Position numbers and translations under genes: made by a program. Below, in pieces: positions 9,712 to 21,909 of a stretch of 64,000 bases of DNA. The notes under the pieces are model-generated. The model ran no database searches. It saw only the letters and a program-made list of their open reading frames with translations, and was not told where the DNA came from. Numbering within the stretch: position 1 is the first letter of the stretch; every line of letters starts with the position of its first letter. Source of the DNA: Cupriavidus necator (GTDB lineage: Bacteria; Pseudomonadota; Gammaproteobacteria; Burkholderiales; Burkholderiaceae); NCBI GenBank assembly GCA_022041995.1, contig CP074381.1:2480001-2544000 (forward strand), in the 5' to 3' direction.

Positions 9712-10466
9712 GATGTGCTCCCGGCCTGGGCCGCGGCACGGGCGGCAGCGGCGGCTTCGCGTTCGGCGATGGTCTGCGCGACCTTGTCGCGCAGGTAGAT
9801 CGGCATGGCCTGGTCGGCGTCGATGGCCTCGCCACGCGCCAGTGCGCGCAGTGCAATGGCGACCATCGGCTGCGCATGGGGCATCGCCTCCGGCAGCACG
9901 CGCGCGGCGCGCGCCAGGCCCGCCAGCCGCTCGCCGAAGACGGTGGCTGCGTTGCCGGCCAGCCAGAAATCGCCGTCGGGCAGCGGCACGGTTTCCGGCG
10001 CGCTGACCTGCATCGGGGTGATTTCTGCCCATTCCTGCACGCTGGCATGCCAGCGGAAAGCCGCGCAATAGGATTCATCCATGCGCGCATCCAGCGCCAC
10101 CAGCACCGCGGTGTCGTCCGGCAGCGCCGGGGTGGCGGCACGCGCGCGCTCGGCGCAGGTCATCAGGGTATTGACCGGAACGACCGGCAACCCGGCGCCG
10201 AAGGCCAGCCCCTGTGCCACGCCGCAGGCGGTGCGCAGGCCGGTGAACGAGCCCGGGCCGGCGCCAAAGGCAATGGCAGCACAGTCCGCCAGCGCGATGC
10301 CGGCTTCGGCCAGCAGCTCGCCGGCAGCCGGCAGCACGCGTGCCGACGAGCGTGCACCAGTGTGCTCATGGCGCACCAGGCACTCGACTCCGGCACCCGG
10401 CACGGCACGTCCGAGCGCGACCGAGCACCACTCTGTAGAAGTTTCAACAGCAAGAATCCAGGACAT
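9708..10466 (-). CDS. tsaB: tRNA threonylcarbamoyladenosine biosynthesis protein TsaB
   Basis: A 252-residue ASKHA-fold protein starting MSWILAVETSTEWCSVAL, with GAGPGSFTGLRTACGVAQGLA, the TsaB hallmark. It partners TsaD and TsaE in making t6A37 on ANN-decoding tRNAs. The frame is open well upstream, but the ATG at MSWILAVETS is the family start. First gene of a leftward operon, divergent from the acyl-CoA-binding protein gene. Confidence 0.93.
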   Translation of the reverse strand: MSWILAVETSTEWCSVALGRAVPGAGVECLVRHEHTGARSSARVLPAAGELLAEAGIALADCAAIAFGAGPGSFTGLRTACGVAQGLAFGAGLPVVPVNTLMTCAERARAATPALPDDTAVLVALDARMDESYCAAFRWHASVQEWAEITPMQVSAPETVPLPDGDFWLAGNAATVFGERLAGLARAARVLPEAMPHAQPMVAIALRALARGEAIDADQAMPIYLRDKVAQTIAEREAAAAARAAAQAGSTS

Positions 10467-10595
10467 GGCGCGATTGTATCCGGTGGCGCCCGGAATCGAG
10501 GGCTTCTTCGGTTTTATACGGACGGCGCGGCGCCGCCGGGCGGCTATCATCGGCCTGCACTTTCGCAATCCAGACTGCACACACGGAGGAACCCC

Positions 10596-10865
10596 ATGAG
10601 CGACCTGCAGGCACGCTTCGAACAGGCCCAGATCGACGTCAAGCAACTGAGCGAGCGCCCCAGCAACATGTCCCTGCTGCGCCTGTACGCCCTGTTCAAG
10701 CAAGGCAGCGAAGGCGATGCCCACGGCGACAAGCCCGGCATGACCGACTTTGTCGGCCGCTACAAGTTTGAAGCCTGGGAAGCCCTGCGCGGCACCGCGC
10801 AAGAACAGGCGATGGAGCAGTACATCGCGCTGGTGGAAGAACTGCGCAGCGGCGCAGCCAGCTAA
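10596..10865 (+). CDS. Acyl-CoA-binding protein
   Basis: An 89-residue protein beginning MSDLQARFEQAQIDVKQL. LLRLYALFKQGSEGD and the motif YKFEAWEAL match the ACBP four-helix fold, which binds long-chain acyl-CoA. A strong GGAGGA ribosome-binding site lies six bases before the ATG. It is divergent from tsaB. Confidence 0.93.
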   Translation: MSDLQARFEQAQIDVKQLSERPSNMSLLRLYALFKQGSEGDAHGDKPGMTDFVGRYKFEAWEALRGTAQEQAMEQYIALVEELRSGAAS

Positions 10866-10890
10866 GCCAGCGCAGCCAGGCCTGGCGGCT

Positions 10891-12372
10891 TCAGGCCGCC
10901 GGCACCGGCCGCGGCCGGATCCGCCACGCCGCGAACATCGCACTGGCGATCACCATGCCGACCGCCAGGAAGGTTTCATCGAAGGCACGGATACGCGCCG
11001 CCTGCACGGCGGCGTCGCCGGCCTGGCCCAGCACCGCGCCGTGCTCCGCCAGACGCCATTGCAGCCCCACGCCCGCCAGGCTCACACCGATGGCGCCGCC
11101 CAGCTGGCGCAGGAAGTTGATGCAGCTTGAGCCCTGCGCGATCAGCGTGAAGTCCACCCCCCGCATTGCCCCCAGCGTCAGCGACGGCAGGATGCAGCCC
11201 AGCCCGATCCGCCCCAGCACCGCCAGCGCCACCAGCGCCAGATAAGGCGTGGAGCGCGAGCCCAGGGCCATCAGCAGGAACGACAGCGACAGCAGCGACA
11301 GCCCGAACGACACCTGGATATGCGGCGCGATCCGGTGCGTGAAGCGCCCCGATACGGCAATCGTCAGCGCCAGCACCACGCCCGCCGGGAACAGCACCAG
11401 GCCCGCGCGCGACGGCGTGTATTCCAGCGCCATCTGCATATAGACCGGCAGCAGGTAGGTCGAGCCGAACAGCCCGGCACCGTAGATAAAGGCCACCACT
11501 GCCCCGGCCGCGAACTGCCGGTAGCTGTAGAGCCGCAGATTCATCAGCGGATGCGCCGCGCGCAGCTGCCACAGCACGAACGCCGCCAGCATCAGCACGC
11601 CGAAGCCCGACAGCGCCAGGCCCGCGGGCACGCTGTTGCGCATCTCGACCACGCCGTTGAGCAGGCTTACCGTGGCAATGCCGGCCAGGCCCAGCCCGCG
11701 CCAGTCCAGCGGCTGGCGCTCGCCCATCATGATCGAGTCCACCGCCATGAAGCGCCGCGCCATCAGCACGCCGATCAGCGTCAGCGGCACCACCACGAAA
11801 AAGATCGAGCGCCAGCCGAAGGCCTCGACCAGGAAGCCGCCCAGGCTGGGCCCCAGCGCGGGCGCCAGCACCACGCCAAAGCCGAACATGCTGATCGCCT
11901 TGCCCTGCTCACGCTCTTCGAAGACGCGCAGGATCAGGATATTGGGCAGCGGCTGCATGATGCCCGCGGCGATGCCTTCGGCCACGCGCATCGCGATCAT
12001 CACGCCATAGGTCGGTGAAAAGCCGCCAAAGAGCCCGCCCGCGCCCAGCAGCAGCGAGGCCCCCAGGAAGGTGCGGCGCAGCCCGTAGCGATTCAGCAGC
12101 CAGGGCGTCAGCAGCATCGACAGCGTCATCGCAACCATGAAGCTGGCCGCCACCCATTGCGCGCGCTCCTGCCCCAGCACGAAGTGCCGGCTCAGGTCCG
12201 GAATCGCTACGTTGATGATGGTGGACGAGACGATCGACGAGATCGTGCCCAGCATCAGCGTCACCAGCACCAGCCAGCGCAGCCGTTCGCCGTAGCGTGC
12301 GCGCAGCGCCAGCCGGGTCGGCAGACCCGGCCGCTGGCCGGAACCCTCCGGCGTGACGGGGCCCTCGCTCAC
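10891..12372 (-). CDS. MFS multidrug exporter, EmrB/QacA (DHA2) family
   Basis: A 493-residue protein with about fourteen hydrophobic segments. The N-terminal region contains TIINVAIPDLSRHF and QWVAASFMVAMTLSMLLTPW, then GFGVVLAPALGPSLGGFL, the motif C region of drug:H+ antiporters. No HlyD partner is adjacent, so the EmrA-type adaptor is absent or elsewhere. The start overlaps the stop of the upstream DUF1857 gene by four bases, so the two are co-transcribed. Confidence 0.87.
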   Translation of the reverse strand: MSEGPVTPEGSGQRPGLPTRLALRARYGERLRWLVLVTLMLGTISSIVSSTIINVAIPDLSRHFVLGQERAQWVAASFMVAMTLSMLLTPWLLNRYGLRRTFLGASLLLGAGGLFGGFSPTYGVMIAMRVAEGIAAGIMQPLPNILILRVFEEREQGKAISMFGFGVVLAPALGPSLGGFLVEAFGWRSIFFVVVPLTLIGVLMARRFMAVDSIMMGERQPLDWRGLGLAGIATVSLLNGVVEMRNSVPAGLALSGFGVLMLAAFVLWQLRAAHPLMNLRLYSYRQFAAGAVVAFIYGAGLFGSTYLLPVYMQMALEYTPSRAGLVLFPAGVVLALTIAVSGRFTHRIAPHIQVSFGLSLLSLSFLLMALGSRSTPYLALVALAVLGRIGLGCILPSLTLGAMRGVDFTLIAQGSSCINFLRQLGGAIGVSLAGVGLQWRLAEHGAVLGQAGDAAVQAARIRAFDETFLAVGMVIASAMFAAWRIRPRPVPAA

Positions 12373-12845
12373 CCCAGCCGTCCGGTGTCAGCGATCTCGC
12401 GGATCTTGCGGACGGTGTCGATATCGGCCTCGTGATAGGCGGATTTGACGATCTCGGCGTAGCGGTCATCGCCGCTGGCGTCGACCGCCGGCATGGTGGT
12501 GTCGTAGACAAAGCGCAGCAGCAGCGCGCCCGGGGCCGGGGTCTCGATCGCCATGGTCAGCGTGCCGCCGGCATGCTCGGCCGTGGCCGCGGTTTCATAG
12601 CGCACCTGCCGGCGCGGCTCGAACACCACATGATCCTGGATCGATGCCTTGCCAAAATGCAGCACGCGATCAATCCAGTAGTCGCCGCGGCCGACTACCT
12701 CGGCGCGGTCCAGGCCCAGCACGAAGAGTTCGGGCGACTCGGCGCGCAGCACCAGCCCTTGCCACAGCTGGTCAGGCGTCAGCGGATCCAGTTGAGGATT
12801 GCCCGGATCGTTGATCTCAACCAAGTGCTCGAAACGCAACTTCAT
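12369..12845 (-). CDS. DUF1857 / SRPBCC-fold protein (AtaL-like)
   Basis: A 158-residue protein starting MKLRFEHLVEINDPGNPQLD. A LTPDQLWQGLVLRAESPELF block and the DRVLHFGKASIQDHVVFEP strands match AtaL-like DUF1857 proteins, which have a START-like ligand cavity. No function is assigned in the family as far as I know. The ATG follows GGGAGA. It precedes and overlaps the MFS exporter, suggesting a shared substrate, which is inference. Confidence 0.75.
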   Translation of the reverse strand: MKLRFEHLVEINDPGNPQLDPLTPDQLWQGLVLRAESPELFVLGLDRAEVVGRGDYWIDRVLHFGKASIQDHVVFEPRRQVRYETAATAEHAGGTLTMAIETPAPGALLLRFVYDTTMPAVDASGDDRYAEIVKSAYHEADIDTVRKIREIADTGRLG

Positions 12846-12980
12846 TCTCCCTGTCTGCAGTAAGTCGATATTATGAAGTCTCCGCGTGTCCGGGAGGCCT
12901 TTTTGTCTGCGCGGTGCAACATGGCTTGACACGGGCCATTGCCCTTTATCGACCAATATCCACGCCAACTGGAGCCCCGC

Positions 12981-13655
12981 ATGACCGCCGCGCCGCTCGC
13001 CGAAGCCGATCCCCTGCAGATCCTTGTCTACGCCGACTCGCTGTCATGGGGCATCGTGCCCGGCACGCGCCGGCGCCTGCCGTTCCCGGTGCGCTGGCCC
13101 GGCCGCCTGGAGCTGGGCCTGAACGCCGACGGCGGCACCCCGGCGCGCATCATCGAAGACTGCCTGAACGGCCGCCGCACGGTCTGGGACGATCCCTTCA
13201 AACCCGGCCGCAACGGCCTGCACGGGCTGGCGCAGCGCATTGAGATCCACTCGCCGCTGGCACTGGTGGTCCTGATGCTGGGCAACAACGATTTCCAGTC
13301 GATGCACCCGCACAACGCCTGGCACGCCGCCCAGGGCATCGCCACGCTGGTGCAGGCCATCCGTAGCGCGCCGATCGAGCCGGGCATGCCGGTGCCGCCG
13401 GTGCTGGTCGTGACCCCACCCCCGATCCGCACCCCGTGCGGGCCGCTGGCGCCCAAGTTTGCTGGCGGCGAACATAAGTGGACGGGCCTGCCTCAAGCTG
13501 TGGCCGAGGTCTGCACGCAACTGGGCTGTCCACTGTTCGACGCCGGCGCCGTGATCCAGAGCAGCGAGGTCGACGGCGTGCACCTGGATGCCGACGCGCA
13601 CCTGGCACTCGGCGACGCGCTGCGCCCGGTCGTGCGGCAGCTGTTGCGCGGCTAG
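12981..13655 (+). CDS. SGNH/GDSL-family hydrolase
   Basis: A 224-residue protein with GDSL-family blocks: ILVYADSLSWG (nucleophile Ser in D-S-L-S-W), VVLMLGNNDF (block III, GxND), and DGVHLDADAHLAL near the C-terminus (Asp-His pair of block V). Proteins of this type are arylesterases or acyl hydrolases. No signal peptide is seen, so it is probably cytoplasmic. The chosen ATG has GGAG six bases upstream; an earlier in-frame start at 12939 has none. Confidence 0.85.
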   Translation: MTAAPLAEADPLQILVYADSLSWGIVPGTRRRLPFPVRWPGRLELGLNADGGTPARIIEDCLNGRRTVWDDPFKPGRNGLHGLAQRIEIHSPLALVVLMLGNNDFQSMHPHNAWHAAQGIATLVQAIRSAPIEPGMPVPPVLVVTPPPIRTPCGPLAPKFAGGEHKWTGLPQAVAEVCTQLGCPLFDAGAVIQSSEVDGVHLDADAHLALGDALRPVVRQLLRG

Positions 13656-13772
13656 CGCGCCGTTCCTGACACCTGCCTGCGGCCGGCTGAAACATCACTC
13701 CTGACAGCAGGTGTCAGGAGACCCGGCGCACAATGCGGCCGCTCTCACACGGAACGCCGCCAGGAGGCTGTC

Positions 13773-14180
13773 ATGGAGTTGCTGATCAATATCGATGTCG
13801 ACGATCTGCCGCGCGGCATCGACTTCTACGCGCAGGGGCTTGGGCTGAGGCTGAACCGCAAGCTGTTCGACGGCACCGTCGCCGAAATGCTGGGCGGCAA
13901 TACCCCGATCTACCTGCTCGCCAAGCCCGCCGGCACCCGCCCCACCACCCGCGCCGGCACCCGGCGCGACTACCGCCGCCACTGGACCCCGGTCCACCTC
14001 GACTTTGTCGTCGCCAACCTGGAACAGGCCATCGAACGCGCGCTGGAAGCCGGCGCAGAGATCGAAGACTGGCCGCAGGACTTTGACTGGGGGCGGCAGG
14101 CAACGCTGTCGGACCCGTTCGGGCATGGGTTGTGTTTTGTCGAGTGGAAGAGTCAGGGGTATGGGGCGGTGGCCGGCTGA
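13773..14180 (+). CDS. Glyoxalase/bleomycin-resistance (VOC) family protein
   Basis: A 135-residue protein with two beta-alpha-beta-beta-beta modules. The first starts LLINIDVDDLPRGIDFYAQGLGL, the second VHLDFVVANLEQAIERALEAGA and ends SDPFGHGLCFVEW. Likely metal ligands are a His in VHLDF and the Glu in CFVEW. VOC proteins span isomerases, dioxygenases and resistance proteins; the substrate cannot be inferred. Confidence 0.8.
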   Translation: MELLINIDVDDLPRGIDFYAQGLGLRLNRKLFDGTVAEMLGGNTPIYLLAKPAGTRPTTRAGTRRDYRRHWTPVHLDFVVANLEQAIERALEAGAEIEDWPQDFDWGRQATLSDPFGHGLCFVEWKSQGYGAVAG

Positions 14181-14421
14181 GCCAGTGGCGCCGGCAGTGC
14201 GTCTCTTTGCAGACTGAGCCGGGACACAAAAGCATTTAAATGCCGTTATTCTGGTCTCGCCTGGATTCATAAGCATATGAAAAAGAAATAGACGCCAGAT
14301 TCATTCCCGCTGCGCCATCTGGACGCAATTGCGTTAATCTGTGGCCCTCGCCCCGGTCAGGCGATCCCTGCCCAGGCGACTGTCTCACTCGCCACATAAC
14401 CAGAATATCTCCAGAACTCCT

Positions 14422-15234
14422 ATGCGCAGCACGTCTCTCATCAAGCGTCTGGCGGTCGCAGTGTCCGCCCTTGGTTTAATCGCCGCCAGCAGCGCCTCGG
14501 CCCAGGAACAGACTATCCGCGTCGGCACCGTCAGCGGCCCTGATGCCGAGGTCTGGCAAGTCGTCCAGAAGGTGGCCAAGCGCAATGGCCTGAACGTGAA
14601 GGTCGTGGAGTTCAACGACTACGTGCAGCCCAACGCCGCACTGGATGCTGGCGACCTGGACGCCAACAGCTTCCAGCACCAGCCCTACCTGGACAGCCAG
14701 GTGAAGCAGCGCGGCTACAAGATGCAGAGCGTGGGCTACACCTATATTTCGCCGCTGGGTATCTATGCGAAGAACCTGAAGTCGCCGAAGGACCTGCCGC
14801 AAGGCGCCAAGGTGGCCGTGCCCAACGATCCGTCCAATGAGAACCGCGCCCTGCTGCTGCTCCAGTCGCAAGGCGTGATCAAGCTGAAGGCAGGCGCCGG
14901 CACCAACGGTGTCAACGCCACCCCGCTGGACGTGGCCGAGAACCCCAGGAAGCTGAAGCTCGTGGAACTGGATGCAGCCCAGTTGGCCCGCGCCCTGCCC
15001 GATGTCAGCGCCGCCGTGATCAACACCAACTACGCGCTCGCCGCCGGCCTGCAGCCGACCAAGGACGCCATCGCGCTGGAAGACATCCACAGCCCGTACG
15101 CCAACATCATCGTCGTGCGCACGCAGGACAAGGACAAGCCGTGGATCAAGAAGCTGGTGGCAGCGTACCAGTCTGAAGACGTGCGCCAGTTCATGAAGGC
15201 CCAGTACAAGGGCGCGATGGTGCCGTCGTTCTGA
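14422..15234 (+). CDS. MetQ/NlpA family substrate-binding protein without lipobox
   Basis: A 270-residue periplasmic protein. The signal peptide runs to about residue 28 (ASSASAQEQ) and has no cysteine, so it should be cut by signal peptidase I, unlike classical lipoprotein MetQ. The mature part has VGTVSGPDAEVWQVV, ALDAGDLDANSFQHQPYLD and VAVPNDPSNENRALLLLQ, all typical of methionine-binding NlpA proteins. No MetN ATPase or MetI permease is adjacent, so this is an orphan receptor. Methionine as ligand is inferred from the family. Confidence 0.87.
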   Translation: MRSTSLIKRLAVAVSALGLIAASSASAQEQTIRVGTVSGPDAEVWQVVQKVAKRNGLNVKVVEFNDYVQPNAALDAGDLDANSFQHQPYLDSQVKQRGYKMQSVGYTYISPLGIYAKNLKSPKDLPQGAKVAVPNDPSNENRALLLLQSQGVIKLKAGAGTNGVNATPLDVAENPRKLKLVELDAAQLARALPDVSAAVINTNYALAAGLQPTKDAIALEDIHSPYANIIVVRTQDKDKPWIKKLVAAYQSEDVRQFMKAQYKGAMVPSF

Positions 15235-15316
15235 TTGCCGATGGCGCGGATGACGCGACCGGATCGCTGCTGACATCGGTCCGGCAAAATTTTTTGCGTG
15301 AGGCCCTCACAGGGGC

Positions 15317-15344
15317 TTGCAAATTCCGCCGCCTTCGGTAGAAT
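15317..15344 (+). promoter_or_regulatory. Sigma-70-type promoter of tRNA-Leu
   Basis: TTGCAA at 15317-15322 and TAGAAT at 15339-15344, 16 bases apart, lie 17 bases before the tRNA 5' end. Confidence 0.6.
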
Positions 15345-15360
15345 TCGCGGCTCACCACCG

Positions 15361-15447
15361 GCCCAGGTGGCGGAATTGGTAGACGCACTAGGTTCAGGTC
15401 CTAGCGGTGGCAACACTGTGGAGGTTCGAGTCCTCTCCTGGGCACCA
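15361..15447 (+). tRNA. tRNA-Leu (anticodon CAG)
   Basis: An 87-base cloverleaf with 7-bp acceptor stem GCCCAGG/CCTGGGC and encoded CCA. The anticodon stem is CTAGG/CCTAG with loop TTCAGGT, giving anticodon CAG at 15395-15397. The long variable arm and GGTTCGAGTCC T-loop region fit a class II leucine tRNA reading CUG codons. Confidence 0.96.
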
Positions 15448-15458
15448 GAGTTTCAGGC

Positions 15459-15488
15459 AAAAAGCCCGCACGAAAGTGCGGGCTTTTT
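15459..15488 (+). terminator. Rho-independent terminator after tRNA-Leu
   Basis: A perfect 8-bp GC-rich stem (15464-15471 and 15476-15483) with GAAA tetraloop, followed by five T. Confidence 0.92.
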
Positions 15489-15508
15489 GTTTTGCCGAGA
15501 CGGACTCC

Positions 15509-15694
15509 TCATTCATCCGGACACAGCCTTGCTGCCGTCTGGTCCAGTTGCGCCTTTGCCATTGCCAGCAGCGAATACACGTTGCGGCAACCTTCCGCAC
15601 GCTCGCTCTCGATTTCAGCCAACAACAGGATGGCACTGAGCCCGGCTTCCCGCTCCCGCCATCGGGCGGCGATAAGACGTTTCGCATTCACCAC
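15509..15694 (-). CDS. Possible small hypothetical protein (61 aa)
   Basis: A short frame from a GTG with a weak GGCGGA upstream. The product is Ala-, Glu- and Arg-rich and predicted mostly helical, with a composition more protein-like than the shadow frames nearby. It sits in the 290-base gap between the tRNA terminator and the serine hydrolase, and would be divergent from the latter. No family recognised. Confidence 0.3.
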   Translation of the reverse strand: MVNAKRLIAARWREREAGLSAILLLAEIESERAEGCRNVYSLLAMAKAQLDQTAARLCPDE

Positions 15695-15779
15695 TCCGCC
15701 ACTGATCGCCTACAGTATCCCTATCCAAGGGCGCGGAGGCGCCGTCTGACGCCTGACTAAAGAACTGCGGAGAACCACC

Positions 15780-17330
15780 GTGGGCAAACTGCAAGACCGT
15801 CGCCGTTTCCTGGGAGCCGCGCTGGGCGGCCTGCTCGCCCCCGCTCTGCCCGCCTGCGGTGGCGATGACGACAATCCAAACCCACCGCCCGATCCCGTTC
15901 CCGAAGCCCAGATCACCCTGGCCATCGCCCAGGTCGACAAGCTGGCCGCCGGCCTGATGGCCAGCTCCGGCGTGCCGGGCATGGCCGTTGCCGTGGTGCG
16001 CGGCAATCAAACCGTTTTCGCCAAAGGCTTCGGCCGCCGGCTGGTGACCGACCCCGCGCCTGTCGATGCCGACACTGTGTTCCAGCTTGCGTCGGTGTCA
16101 AAACCCATCGGCGCGACCGTGGTGGCGCGCCAGGTCGGCCGCGGCGGCATCAGTTGGGATACGCCCGTGCGCAGGCACCTGCCCTGGTTCACGCTCTCGG
16201 ATGCGGAGGTCACGGAAGCCATCACCATTGGCGACCTCTACGCGCATCGCTCCGGCCTGCCCGACCATGCCGGCGACCGCCTGGAAGACATGGGCTACAA
16301 CCGCCAGCAAGTGCTGACGCGCCTGCGCTACCTGCCGCTGCATCCGTTCCGGGCGGCCTATGCCTACACCAACTTCGGCATGACCGCCGCCGCCGAGGCC
16401 GTGGCCACCGCCGCCGGCATCGACTGGGCCACGCTGTCCGACCGGGCCATCTACCAGCCGCTGGGCATGACGCGCACCAGTTCGCGCTACGCCGATTTTG
16501 CCGCGCGCGACAACCGCGCGGTGGGTCATGTCAAGCTCAACGGCAGCTGGGTGCAAGGCCTGGGCACGATGCCGGATGCGCAATCGCCCGCCGGCGGCGT
16601 CAGCTCGTCCGTCAACGACATGGCGAATTGGCTGGCGATGCTGCTCGCCAAAGGCGAGTTCGCCGGCCAACACATCGTCGACGCCGCCGCGCTGGCGCCC
16701 GCGCTGAGCCAGCAGATGCAGAGCAGTCCGCCCGCCAACGGCCGCCCGGCCGGCTACTACGGCTATGGCTTCAATGTCGGCACCACCGAACTGGGCCTGA
16801 CCTCCTACAACCACTCAGGGGCCTTCGTGGCAGGCGCGGCCACCAGCTTCACAGCGGTGCCGTCGCTGAACCTGGCCATCGTGACGCTGACCAATGGCTA
16901 TCCCATCGGCGTCCCGGAAACCCTGAACGCACAGTTCTTCGACCTGGCGCAGTACGGCGCCATCCAGCGCGACTGGGGCAAGATCTACGGCGACGCATTC
17001 GCGCCGCTGCTGGCGCCGGAAGGCCGGCTGGTCGGGCAACCGCGCCCCGCCAATCCGCTGCCGGCCCGTGCGCTCTCAACTTACACCGGCACCTACCAGA
17101 ACGACTACTACGGTTCGCTGCAGGTGGCCGATCAGGGCGGCACGCTGGTGATGACGCTGGGCGCCACGCCGCTGACCTTGCCGCTGAGCCACTGGGACGG
17201 CGATGTCTTCACCTTCGTGCTCAACAACGAGAATGCAACGCCGGGCACGATCTCGCAGGCGGCGTTCTCCAGCGACCGCGTGTGGCTGGAGTATTACGAC
17301 CACGAAGGGTTGGGCATGTTTGTGCGGTAG
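15780..17330 (+). CDS. Beta-lactamase-family serine hydrolase, exported lipoprotein
   Basis: A 516-residue protein. The N-terminus has a twin-arginine-like QDRRRFLGAALGG and a lipobox LPAC at residue 26, so it is probably a Tat-exported lipoprotein. The class C/DD-peptidase fold shows the S-x-x-K motif as S105-V-S-K108, Y-x-N as Y196-T-N198, and SYNHSGAFVAGAA for the third motif. A C-terminal domain of about 110 residues follows, as in Pab87/EstB-like esterases and peptidases. The start is GTG with GCGGAGA upstream. The substrate is unknown; acquired beta-lactam resistance is not implied. Confidence 0.87.
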   Translation: MGKLQDRRRFLGAALGGLLAPALPACGGDDDNPNPPPDPVPEAQITLAIAQVDKLAAGLMASSGVPGMAVAVVRGNQTVFAKGFGRRLVTDPAPVDADTVFQLASVSKPIGATVVARQVGRGGISWDTPVRRHLPWFTLSDAEVTEAITIGDLYAHRSGLPDHAGDRLEDMGYNRQQVLTRLRYLPLHPFRAAYAYTNFGMTAAAEAVATAAGIDWATLSDRAIYQPLGMTRTSSRYADFAARDNRAVGHVKLNGSWVQGLGTMPDAQSPAGGVSSSVNDMANWLAMLLAKGEFAGQHIVDAAALAPALSQQMQSSPPANGRPAGYYGYGFNVGTTELGLTSYNHSGAFVAGAATSFTAVPSLNLAIVTLTNGYPIGVPETLNAQFFDLAQYGAIQRDWGKIYGDAFAPLLAPEGRLVGQPRPANPLPARALSTYTGTYQNDYYGSLQVADQGGTLVMTLGATPLTLPLSHWDGDVFTFVLNNENATPGTISQAAFSSDRVWLEYYDHEGLGMFVR

Positions 17331-17370
17331 CCCTGCAAGTGCCAGGCGAATTCATCCAGGAGAACGGCCC

Positions 17371-17520
17371 ATGAGTAGCTGGCTGGCAAAGGCCATGGGC
17401 GCGCTTGGCTGCGCTTTGCCGTTGCTGGCAGCCCGACCTGAACGTGCCGTACAACCCGGTGGAGTACCTGGGCGACGACAAGCTGGCCAAGCTGATCCGT
17501 GACCTGCAGTCTTTGCTGCT
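17371..17520 (+). pseudogene. Gene remnant with signal-peptide-like start
   Basis: An ATG gives MSSWLAKAMGALGCALPLL, a plausible signal peptide, then the frame is lost. The adjacent frame continues DLNVPYNPVEYLGDDKLAKL and runs into the convergent Bug gene. It looks like a truncated, frameshifted exported protein; family not recognised. Confidence 0.3.
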
Positions 17521-17526
17521 GGTCAC

Positions 17527-20607
<3,081 letters not shown>

Positions 20608-20611
<4 letters not shown>

Positions 20612-21900
20612 GCGGATGTTCCAGATGCGCGCGTCAGCAAGATCGCGCGAAAGTCGTTGACATTGGTCAGCGTGGGACCGGTGATGACGGCATCCCCCAG
20701 CGCCTCGAAAAATCCATGGCCGTCGTTGGCGGCCAGCGCATCCTGCGGGCGCAGGCCGGCGCGCCAGGCACGTTCCAGCGTGTCGGGGCCGATCACGGCC
20801 CCTGCGATCTCTTCCCGGCCGTCGACACCATCGGTGTCGCCCGCGATCGCATGAATGTCCGGTTCGCCGCGCAGCGTCAGCGCCAGCGACAACAGGAACT
20901 CCACGTTCCTGCCGCCCCTGCCCGCGCCCCGCACGGTGACCGTGGTCTCGCCACCGGACAGCAGCACGCACGGCGCGGCAAACGGCTGGCCATGCCTGGC
21001 GGCTTCCAGCGCGATCCCGCCCAGAACCTTGCCGACATCGCGGGCTTCGCCTTCAATGGCGTCGCCCAACATGTGCACGGCATAACCGGCCTCGCGGCCC
21101 ACCTGCGCAGCCGCTTCCAGCGCCAGCCGGGGCGTGGCGATGAACTCGGTGCGGATGCGCGGCAAGCGCGGGTCGCCGGGCTTGAGCGTCTCTGCAGCGT
21201 CGGACGCCAGCATTGTCATCACCTTGGGCGGCAGGTCGATCGCATACCGTTTGACGATGGCCAGCGCATCGGCGCACGTGGTCGGGTCGGGCACGGTCGG
21301 TCCCGAGGCGATATCGATCGGGTCATCGCCCGGTACATCGGAAATCAGCAGGTTCAGCACCCGCGCCGGATAGCAGGCTGCAGCCAGCCGGCCGCCCTTG
21401 ATGGCGGACAGGTGCCGGCGTAAGCAATTCATCTCCGAAATCGTGGCGCCGGATTTGAGCAGCGCGCGATTGACGCGTTGCTTGTCGTCAAGCGTGATGC
21501 CGGCAAGCGGCAGTGGCAGCAGCGACGACCCGCCGCCCGAGACCAGGCAGATCACCAGGTCGTCCTCGCCCAGGCCCGCCACCAGCTCCAGCATGCGCTG
21601 CGAAGCGGCCAGCCCGGCGTCGTCCGGCACGGGGTGCGCGGCCTCCACGATCTCAATGCGCGAACACGGCACCGCATAGCCGTAGCGGGTGACAACCAGG
21701 CCTTCAAGCGGCCCGGGCCATGCTGCCTCCAGCGTGCTCGCCATGGCCGCCGACGCTTTGCCGGCCCCAATGACGACGGTGCGTCCGCGCGGCGGCGGCG
21801 GCAGGTGCCGCGCCAGGGTCCTGGCAGGTTGCGCGGCGGCGACCGCCGCTTCGAACATGCGCTGCAGCAGCACGGCGAGCTCGGAATATGGCTTGGTCAC
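20608..21900 (-). CDS. ttuD: Glycerate 2-kinase, MOFRL family (TtuD-type)
   Basis: A 430-residue enzyme with the glycerate kinase-2 N-terminal domain (RTVVIGAGKASAAMA, DDLVICLVSGGGSSLLPLP) and C-terminal MOFRL domain (AGDTDGVDG, AANDGHGFFEALGD). The family phosphorylates D-glycerate to 2-phosphoglycerate; older annotations call it hydroxypyruvate reductase. Between dctA (10 bases) and pyk (overlap), it supplies 2-phosphoglycerate for the missing enolase step. Confidence 0.9.
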
Positions 21901-21909
21901 GTCGGCCCC

